The position numbers and the translations under genes were made by a program. A DNA stretch of 12,317 nucleotides, taken from CAYWGR01 sp964458015. Lineage in GTDB: Bacteria > Planctomycetota > Planctomycetia > Pirellulales > Thermoguttaceae. A model generated the notes under the pieces. That model did no database searches. It was not told where the DNA came from and worked only from the letters and a program-made list of their open reading frames with translations. The stretch spans positions 1 through 12,317 of the forward strand of contig CAYWGR010000170.1 in assembly GCA_964458015.1 (NCBI GenBank), in the 5' to 3' direction. This document shows positions 7,998 through 12,317 of the stretch, piece by piece; the first letter of the stretch is position 1, and every line of letters starts with the position of its first letter.

Positions 7998-9227
7998 TTA
8001 CTTCGCGGCCGCCTTGGTGTCGATCGGTTGGCCGTTGGCATCCAACGGATGCACGGGGTAATTGACTCTCGCCCTCTGAAGACCTACGGTAATCACCCAT
8101 TCGTCTGCCCATTTTTTGCTTTGCTCTCCGCTTCCTGCTTGCTTCTCGTCGCCGGCAGCGGGCAGAATAACCCTCATGCCGTCGTCGAGCAAACGTCCCG
8201 GCGTGATGTCGCGCCGCAACACCATGTTATCCTTCCCCAGAACGAGTAAATACTTGCGATCCAGGTCGGAGAGAACGGCGGAATCGGGAACCACCGCCGC
8301 TTCATACTTGTCGCTGACCGGAATACGCACGCGGACGCGGGAGCCGGGGATGAGTCGGCCGTCCGCATTCTTGGCAACGCCGCGCAGCAAAATCGTGCCG
8401 GTCCCTTCCGAATATTTATTGTCCGCAAAAGCGATATGTCCTTGGTGTGGAAAACCGTTTTCCGTGTCGAGGCCGAAGTAGAAGGGAATTCGTTGATCGC
8501 GCAACGACTTCTGGTTGTCCGGTTGTTGACGCCCCGAGCCCAACCCCTGATAGCGCTGAATCGCGCGTTCGTCAACGTTGAAATCCACATAGATCGGATC
8601 AACGGCCACGATCGTCGTCAGCACCGGATCGCTGCCGCCGGCATTGACAAGATTGCCTTCCGTAAGCATCGCTCGGCTGATCTTCCCGGCGATGGGAGCA
8701 GTGATGCGCGAGAATTCGAGATCCAGTTTGCACTTCTCCACTTCCTGCATTTTCGCGGCGATATGAGCGGAGTACGACTGTGCATTGGCCAAAGCTTCCT
8801 CGTAGTCCGAGGCTGCCGCGGCGTTGGCCTTTAGTAGTCCTTCCAGACGAGCTGCATTCTTGTTCGCGGCAACCTGCTGTGCTTCCAAGGATTTGACTTG
8901 AGCCAGCGTTTCATCGAGAGATGCTTGGAAGGGGCGAGGGTCAAGCTCGAATAATAACTGATTCTTTTGAACCTGATCGCCGTCCTTGAAGTGGATCTTC
9001 CGGATATGCCCGCGCACCCGGGCCCTTAATTCAACTGTCTGGGACGCCACCAGCCAACCATTGTAATCGTCTTCATCCACCAGGCTCCGGACGACCGGAT
9101 GGGCCACTGTCACCCGCGGCAACTCCTTCGACTTATCGGCACTGGCCGAGCCGCCGCACCCCACAATCACCGGAACCATGAACAGAAGCAAAAGATACGA
9201 CAATCGGCGAAAATAGACACTTGCCAT
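7998..9227 (-). CDS. RND efflux membrane-fusion lipoprotein (AcrA/MexA type)
   Basis: 409 aa. The N-terminus is a lipoprotein signal: basic SVYFRR, hydrophobic YLLLLFMVPVIVG, then lipobox Cys24, so mature protein is lipid-anchored in the periplasm. Barrel-sandwich/lipoyl halves are at about residues 60-100 (ELRARVRGHIRKIHFKDGD) and 173-200 (FSRITAPIAGKISRAML), separated by an alpha-hairpin coiled coil at 101-172. A beta-barrel region follows at 210-305 and the membrane-proximal domain to the end. It links the pump encoded downstream to an outer-membrane channel of TolC type. The ATG has AGGA 9 nt upstream. Length is about that of AcrA (397 aa). The C-terminal tail about residues 357-409 is hydrophilic and less family-like. 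It is first in the two-gene efflux operon; I found no divergent TetR-type repressor on the other side. Confidence 0.94.
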   Translation of the reverse strand: MASVYFRRLSYLLLLFMVPVIVGCGGSASADKSKELPRVTVAHPVVRSLVDEDDYNGWLVASQTVELRARVRGHIRKIHFKDGDQVQKNQLLFELDPRPFQASLDETLAQVKSLEAQQVAANKNAARLEGLLKANAAAASDYEEALANAQSYSAHIAAKMQEVEKCKLDLEFSRITAPIAGKISRAMLTEGNLVNAGGSDPVLTTIVAVDPIYVDFNVDERAIQRYQGLGSGRQQPDNQKSLRDQRIPFYFGLDTENGFPHQGHIAFADNKYSEGTGTILLRGVAKNADGRLIPGSRVRVRIPVSDKYEAAVVPDSAVLSDLDRKYLLVLGKDNMVLRRDITPGRLLDDGMRVILPAAGDEKQAGSGEQSKKWADEWVITVGLQRARVNYPVHPLDANGQPIDTKAAAK

Positions 9228-9456
9228 TGGAAAATATCCTCGGGTAAAAATTCAATCGCCTGCCGCGGCGGTCGTGTCACGCAATGGGGGCCGTTAACGA
9301 AGAACACCTCCCCGTTTTCGTGTGAAAAAATATACCTTGCAAATGGTTACGGCGTGATATCTCTGCCGGCTACCCCAACTGCTACATTCGGAATAAACGA
9401 TACCTCCCTTGTCCGGCTCCCAGGAGAACGGCAAAGTCATTGATCACAGAAGAACC
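9228..9456. other. Upstream region of the efflux operon, no gene
   Basis: This holds the presumed promoter of the efflux operon. Candidates such as TTGCAA near 9335-9341 or TATATT beside it do not have properly spaced partners, so I mark no promoter. No operator palindrome of TetR or MarR type stands out. Confidence 0.4.
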
Positions 9457-9543
9457 GTCATCCTGAGCGAAGCGAAGGATCTCGTTGACGTATTGGTACT
9501 TGGATTGGCTCGGATAGATTCTTTGCTACGCTCACAGAATGAC
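9457..9543. repeat. GTCATCCTGAGCGAAGCGAAG-type dispersed inverted repeat
   Basis: The left arm at 9457-9482 starts GTCATCCTGAGCGAAGC and the right arm at 9516-9543 ends CTCACAGAATGAC. The arms are imperfect reverse complements (about 20 of 28 positions, one 2-nt bulge) around a 33-nt loop. This sequence type occurs as a dispersed intergenic palindrome in many genomes of planctomycetes, acidobacteria and chloroflexi, from general recollection. It encodes no protein and has no known function. Confidence 0.7.
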
Positions 9544-9612
9544 TGCTTTTGGCGACTTTGCAGTTCTTCTGGTCCGGCCCCCACCACACGGTTTCAACGA
9601 TGATCTACCGTG

Positions 9613-9758
9613 ACGCCTGCGACTACTTCGCTTTACCTAGCCCGCCTTCACACCTGAAACTTCCTTTTCTAGGGACGTCCTACATTTTTTCTAGCCCAAG
9701 ACCTTCACGCCTGCGACGTATTCTTCACTTTTACCTAGCCCTCATTTACGCCTGGGAC
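9613..9758. repeat. Degenerate tandem array of ACGCCTGCGAC / TTTACCTAGCCC modules
   Basis: ACGCCTGCGAC occurs at 9613-9623 and again at 9707-9717, with variants ACACCTGAAAC at 9650-9660 and ACGCCTGGGAC at 9748-9758. TTTACCTAGCCC occurs at 9632-9643 and 9730-9741, with TTTTCTAGCCC near 9687-9697. The exact pairs are 94-98 bp apart, with half-units of roughly 37-57 bp. A plus-strand reading frame through it is a by-product of the repeats. Confidence 0.5.
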
Positions 9759-9784
9759 ATCTATCGCGAAACCCAAAACCTGTC

Positions 9785-9802
9785 AGGCCCGTTCACGGGC
9801 CT
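9785..9802. repeat. Perfect 7-bp hairpin
   Basis: AGGCCCG-TTCA-CGGGCCT. No T-run follows on the plus strand; on the minus strand GACAGGTTTT follows, which is poor for a terminator. Probably another small palindromic repeat. Confidence 0.45.
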
Positions 9803-9873
9803 CTTGCCGTACCTATCCCTGCACGAATCTTCGATCGCCAAAACAGATACCCCACAAAACGCCCCGTGAAGCG

Positions 9874-9889
9874 GGCGGGCTTGCCCGCC
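9874..9889. repeat. GC-rich hairpin GGCGGGC/GCCCGCC
   Basis: A 7-bp perfect inverted repeat around two T residues, in a context (GGCGGGCTTGCCCGCC) that recurs as a dispersed palindrome in GC-rich bacteria. No coding potential. Confidence 0.45.
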
Positions 9890-9953
9890 GTGTTGATCGG
9901 CAGTTGCATACCGGAAAAGTAAAAGACCATGTCGGTAGCTCGAAGCCCATTAG

Positions 9954-9974
9954 CCGGGAGCTAACAGCTCCCGG
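9954..9974. repeat. Perfect 9-bp hairpin CCGGGAGCT/AGCTCCCGG
   Basis: CCGGGAGCT-AAC-AGCTCCCGG, the strongest hairpin of this region, preceded by AGCCCATTAG. It lies 41 bp past the stop of the gene relic at 10016, so on the minus strand it could act in termination, although AATGGGC rather than a T-run follows. Confidence 0.5.
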
Positions 9975-10015
9975 AATGTGCGCGGATTCTGCCGCCACAT
10001 GATATCTCTCTACCT

Positions 10016-10201
10016 TCACTTCGCTCGTGACGGTGTTGGCGTTGCGGAACGCTCGTTGAGCGCGGGCAGAGAATTCACAAGCTTCATCGTTTCAATGCTC
10101 ACGCGGACAACCCGTTTGAGCAAATCGACAATAGAACGCGGGGCGTCGTGCTCCCGGCACCAGTCGTTCGGATCGTTCGCAATGCCGCTATCCTTGTCGC
10201 G
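10016..10201 (-). pseudogene. C-terminal remnant of a type ISP restriction-modification / predicted helicase protein
   Basis: On the minus strand the frame reads DKDSGIANDPNDWCREHD, then PRSIVDLLKRVVRVSIET, MKLVNSLPALNERS and stops at TGA (10018-10016). The pattern DKxSGIxNDPNDW, then PRxIVDLLxRVVxVSxETxxxVxxLPxL, is how I recall the extreme C-terminus of large type ISP restriction enzymes, single polypeptides with nuclease, helicase, methyltransferase and target-recognition parts. Those proteins are usually over 1000 residues; here only about 60 codons remain. Resemblance ends at codon 10198-10196, and in the same frame a TAA stop follows at 10219-10217 inside the adjacent dispersed repeat, so no upstream gene continues. 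There is no plausible start codon or ribosome site before the motif. It is therefore a dead fragment, probably truncated when the repeat arrived or by recombination on it. Family assignment is from memory. Confidence 0.6.
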
Positions 10202-10343
10202 TCTCCCCTCGCCCGTTTACGGGAGAGGGGCCGGGGGTGAGGGCGGGTTGTCTCCCAAAAACACCGTTTTATTTTTCGTAAACCATTATCCCATATAGTC
10301 GCGAAAGGCGGACGGACTCTTCACGACCCTCCTGTCTAATTTT
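10202..10343. repeat. Direct repeat copy A (142 bp), left flank of the DUF6714 gene
   Basis: Positions 10202-10243 match 11297-11338 in all 42 bases. The following 100 bases match the second copy at about 83%, with no gap until the last few bases, giving about 88% overall. Inside is the palindromic module CGCCCGTTTACGGGAGAGG with GGGGCCGGGGGTGAGGG, then an AT-rich part ending TATCCCATATAGTCG and GGCGGACGGACTCTT. The right arm matching the inverted end of copy B is at 10303-10330; the left arm is absent and the sequence joins the type ISP relic instead. Confidence 0.85.
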
Positions 10344-10369
10344 GATCTTTCCTCTTCATCATCCTTTCC

Positions 10370-10891
10370 TCATTGTAGGTAAGGGCGCAATCGCTCCACG
10401 GTCCTTTCGGCTTCCCGTATACACATTGGATCGCGCAACACATCTCGCACATATTCCAGAAAGTCGAAAACCACCTTCTTCTGCTCGCTTGACAACAGTC
10501 CAATTCGGCGCTCACAGAGGGTTCGCCACTTGCCGTGTGGGGTAGCGCCTTCGGCTGTATTCATCAACTCATATATCAAAAATGGTAACACAGGTTTGTC
10601 CGACTCAGGTTTTTCCAACACGTAGGTAATGAAGGCGGGAAGGTAGAATCGAAAGGCCTCGGGACTCATAAATGACAGGCTCTGCGAATGTTGCTCTATC
10701 GCCGAATCAGGAACACTAGCCCAATGGCAGTTCCATTCTTGCGATTGCAGCCCTGCTAGTTCGTGTATGTCACAACAGTCGTCCGCTAACAGTTCATCGT
10801 CGCCCGGATAGACAACATCCAAAAAAGCTCTACGTACTGCATCGGCCAACTGCCCTCCGCTCTTCTGCTCTGAAAACATGCTGGCAACCAT
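10370..10891 (-). CDS. DUF6714-like protein
   Basis: 173 aa from the first ATG. From about residue 15 it reads LADAVRRAF, then GDDELLADDCCDIHELAGL, then LSFMSPEAFRFYLPAFITYV, LPFLIYEL and finally LLSSEQKKVVFDFLEYVRD. That order (start helix with RRAF, acidic segment with E, LSFLSPEAFRYYLPAFL block, LSxxQxxxVxxFLE helix) fits the small uncharacterised family DUF6714 as I recall it; no activity is known. The frame continues upstream to a TTG at 11035, adding a Cys-rich stretch (KCGCCCDGKG), but no ribosome site supports it. The ATG at 10879, with GGGATGG upstream, is the other good choice. It is soluble, without signal or membrane helix. It stands alone between two 142-bp direct repeats, with no partner genes. 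Base use looks somewhat more AT-rich than in the efflux genes. Confidence 0.7.
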   Translation of the reverse strand: MVASMFSEQKSGGQLADAVRRAFLDVVYPGDDELLADDCCDIHELAGLQSQEWNCHWASVPDSAIEQHSQSLSFMSPEAFRFYLPAFITYVLEKPESDKPVLPFLIYELMNTAEGATPHGKWRTLCERRIGLLSSEQKKVVFDFLEYVRDVLRDPMCIREAERTVERLRPYLQ

Positions 10892-11150
10892 CCCAACGTT
10901 CGGGGACAAAAAGGCATTGCAACTGCCCTGAAAAATGGCGAACTTCAGGTGTTTGGCTTCGTCTGTCTTTAATTCCGGAATGGCATCTTCGGCAAATCGA
11001 TTTCCCTTGCCGTCGCAACAGCAACCGCATTTCAACGTACAGCGATGTGTGACATATTACGAAAACAGCAGTGACCGAATCGGTTCCGGCCAAATACAAC
11101 TCTGCTCAGGCTTTTCAGGTAATTGAGGGTGTCTCGAAATTCAAATGCCA

Positions 11151-11200
11151 GGGCCCAGGGTCGTTTACGACCCTTGTCCGCCGAAGGCGGTATTAGGCCC
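11151..11200. repeat. Palindromic cluster with three-way-junction folding
   Basis: An outer stem GGGCC (11151-11155) / GGCCC (11196-11200) encloses two perfect hairpins: AGGGTCG-TTTA-CGACCCT (11157-11174) and CCGCC-GAA-GGCGG (11178-11190). It lies 5' of the DUF6714 gene, in a stretch of some 270 bp (11036-11296) otherwise without a gene. Probably a dispersed repeat module; an RNA element is possible but unsupported. Confidence 0.45.
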
Positions 11201-11265
11201 GCGCGTTTACGCCGGGATGACGCGGACGCCAAACAAACTGATTTCCCTCAACCGTATGTCACGTC

Positions 11266-11425
11266 AGAGTCGTTTAGAGATCGTCCGCCTTTCGCATCTC
11301 CCCTCGCCCGTTTACGGGAGAGGGGCCGGGGGTGAGGGTGGTATGCCTCCCAAAAACCGTCGTTTTGTATTCGTATACCATTATCCCATATAGTCGTGAA
11401 AGGCGGACGGACTCTTTACGACCCT
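11266..11425. repeat. MITE-like element with 28-bp imperfect terminal inverted arms
   Basis: The left arm 11266-11293 (AGAGTCGTTTAGAG..CCGCCTTTC) and right arm 11398-11425 (GAAAGGCGGACG..CGACCCT) are reverse complements at about 23 of 28 positions, with the inner 12 bp (CGTCCGCCTTTC / GAAAGGCGGACG) perfect. The 160-bp element contains most of direct repeat copy B and no reading frame of its own. I do not see clear target-site duplications. Confidence 0.55.
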
Positions 11426-11439
11426 CCTGGCCTAATTTT
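11297..11439. repeat. Direct repeat copy B (143 bp), right flank of the DUF6714 gene
   Basis: Second copy of the repeat at 10202-10343, same orientation, offset 1095 bp. The first 42 bases are identical; the CCATTATCCCATATAGTCG block and the GAAAGGCGGACGGACTCTT block are also conserved. Differences concentrate in the AT-rich middle (about 11339-11372). Confidence 0.85.
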
Positions 11440-11651
11440 TTCCGTTGTTTTGGTACTCCAATTTCAGGACACCATCAGGTAATTCTCGACAAAGCTCATA
11501 TGTCACATTCGATTACCGGATATTTAAGAGAAGATGTTAACCATGTATCTGAACAAAACCGCATCTCCCTACTTCTCTCATTCGTGTTTTCATCCTCTCG
11601 ATACTTGTGCGACAAAAAAGCAAATCAGAGGCCAACCATCCACCGCACCCT
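11440..11651. other. Intergenic stretch, no gene recognised
   Basis: An open plus-strand frame crosses this stretch (GYLREDVNHVSEQN around 11517-11560), but it begins inside repeat copy B and continues into the repeat cluster to the right, so it is not a credible gene. A decayed fragment of an unknown gene around 11470-11570 cannot be excluded. Confidence 0.35.
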
Positions 11652-11862
11652 ATTCGCGTTCATCCGCGTCCATTCGCGGTTCCTTCGCGACTTTGCGACT
11701 TTGCGACTTTGCGTCATTTTTTTCAACATCCCAACACCATCGACTCTTACAGCCGTTGCGTCCCCTGCCTCATCCGTGTTTATCCGGGTCCATCTGTGGT
11801 TCTTAATTTCCGGCCAGACAGCACGGCTATTCGCGTTCATCCGCGTCCATCAGCGGTTCCTT
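11652..11862. repeat. Cluster of ATCCGCGTCCAT-type dispersed repeats
   Basis: ATTCGCGTTCATCCGCGTCC starts copies at 11652-11685 and 11829-11862 that agree in 32 of 34 bases; a third, more divergent copy is at 11772-11804 (ATCCGTGTTTATCCGGGTCC). On the minus strand this gives peptides like WTRMNAN, a common false hypothetical protein. Between them lie three perfect 8-bp units GCGACTTT (11687-11710). This repeat type is common in planctomycetes, acidobacteria and verrucomicrobia, from general recollection. Confidence 0.7.
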
Positions 11863-11931
11863 TCCGCCTTCGCGTGAGTCCTTTGCCTTGCCGATAACCG
11901 CCGTCCTCTTTTTCCATCCTCCGCAAATCGT

Positions 11932-12014
11932 CAATCATCCCAATCCTGTCGATCTTGTAAATCCTGTCTCAAAAAACTTCCCGACAACACCTATCCGTGT
12001 TCATCTGCGGTTCC
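11932..12014. repeat. AATCCTGT / ATCCGTGTTCATCTGCGG dispersed repeat remnants
   Basis: CAATCATCCCAATCCTGTCG and AAATCCTGTCTCAAAAAAC (11932-11977) are the familiar AATCCTGTAAATCCTGTC module, followed at 11993-12014 by a shortened ATCCGTGTTCATCTGCGG unit related to the cluster at 11652-11862. No coding potential. Confidence 0.55.
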
Positions 12015-12117
12015 CAATCTCCATTTCTTTTCGCTCTTTTTGACCCCAATTCAACCCCGCGCCTACGCGCTAATCAACCTGGCGTTCCACGCTACGGAAC
12101 CTGAGTGCAAATAGGCT

Positions 12118-12208
12118 TTACGTCAATTCGCCGATAGGATGGATCAAGCGTTAGCGATTCTCACCAAATCACTTACGTCGATCCTCCGGATCCGCGAATT
12201 CGCCGTAA
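12118..12208. repeat. 91-bp imperfect palindrome
   Basis: The left arm 12118-12145 (TTACGTCAATTCGCCGAT..GGATC) pairs with the right arm 12180-12208 (GATCC..GCGAATTCGCCGTAA), about 24 matched positions with small bulges, around a 34-nt loop. A short hairpin GTTCC-ACGCTAC-GGAAC precedes it at 12084-12100. No gene lies in the final 300 bp of the window. Confidence 0.5.
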
Positions 12209-12232
12209 CCCTAATTCGGCACTTTTCTAAAA

Positions 12233-12261
12233 ATTTACCCAGTAAATTCCCCCCAGTAAAT
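12233..12261. repeat. AT-rich short repeats CCCAGTAAAT
   Basis: CCCAGTAAAT occurs at 12238-12247 and 12252-12261, 14 bp apart; the first copy is also the right half of the palindrome ATTTAC-CCA-GTAAAT (12233-12247). It could belong to the promoter or operator of a gene beyond the right edge; that is a guess. Confidence 0.35.
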
Positions 12262-12317
12262 ATGTAAACATTCGTCTAACCCGTCCTTTGGGGTGGGTTG
12301 GCGAAGATATTGATCTG

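Noticed and set aside
9549..9869. 106-codon plus-strand frame
   Set aside because: It runs through the degenerate tandem array and hairpins; the repeated peptide pieces mirror DNA repeats rather than protein repeats.
9813..10019. 68-codon minus-strand frame
   Set aside because: It covers two GC hairpins and its start overlaps the stop of the type ISP relic; no family resemblance.
10163..10180. Apparent left inverted arm of repeat copy A
   Set aside because: The partial match to copy B's arm falls in the codons for NDPND of the type ISP relic, so the similarity is better explained by coding sequence.
11687..11710. Possible CRISPR-like short repeats (GCGACTTT x3)
   Set aside because: Units are 8 bp, directly abutting and without spacers; a simple tandem repeat, not a CRISPR array.
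11332..11877. 181-codon plus-strand frame with FAFIRVHSRFL-like peptides
   Set aside because: It begins in direct repeat B and the peptides come from the ATCCGCGTCCAT repeats; this is a typical false gene.

Overview
The window looks like chromosomal DNA of a planctomycete, most likely of the Pirellulales type. This rests on the gene style: a natural resistance-associated macrophage protein (NRAMP) metal transporter fused to a UspA domain, an over-long HAE1 RND pump, a membrane-anchored TPR protein, and a gene-poor stretch full of short palindromic dispersed repeats. It is an inference from family resemblance; no ribosomal marker is present. Every gene I can support lies on the minus strand.

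Positions 1-9227 are ordinary and gene-dense. Read in the direction of transcription (right to left) they hold: a lipoprotein membrane-fusion protein (7998-9227); its inner-membrane RND pump (4394-7855); an Mn/Fe-type NRAMP transporter with a C-terminal universal-stress domain (2262-4172) behind its own good -10/-35 promoter (4215-4244); a small VanZ-like membrane protein (1467-1949); and a large membrane-anchored TPR protein (1-1404) that starts at GTG and runs off the left edge. The first two form a two-gene tripartite-efflux operon without a local TolC. VanZ and the TPR gene are 62 bp apart and probably co-transcribed.

Positions 9228-12317 are very different. About 3 kb holds one credible intact gene, a DUF6714-like protein (10370-10891), and one gene relic, the C-terminal ~60 codons of a type ISP restriction-modification/helicase protein (10016-10201). 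The rest is layered repeats: a GTCATCCTGAGCGAAGCGAAG-type inverted repeat, a degenerate tandem array, GC-rich hairpins, two ~142-bp direct repeats about 88% identical that flank the DUF6714 gene, a cluster of ATCCGCGTCCAT-type repeats, and a ~91-bp imperfect palindrome near the right edge.

The most interesting structure is the DUF6714 gene bracketed by the 142-bp direct repeats at 10202-10343 and 11297-11439. The left copy abuts the truncated restriction-modification gene exactly at the homology boundary, and the right copy is enclosed by 28-bp imperfect inverted arms like a MITE. This suggests a defence/accessory locus eroded by repeat insertion or recombination. I see no CRISPR array, tRNA, rRNA, integrase or transposase gene.
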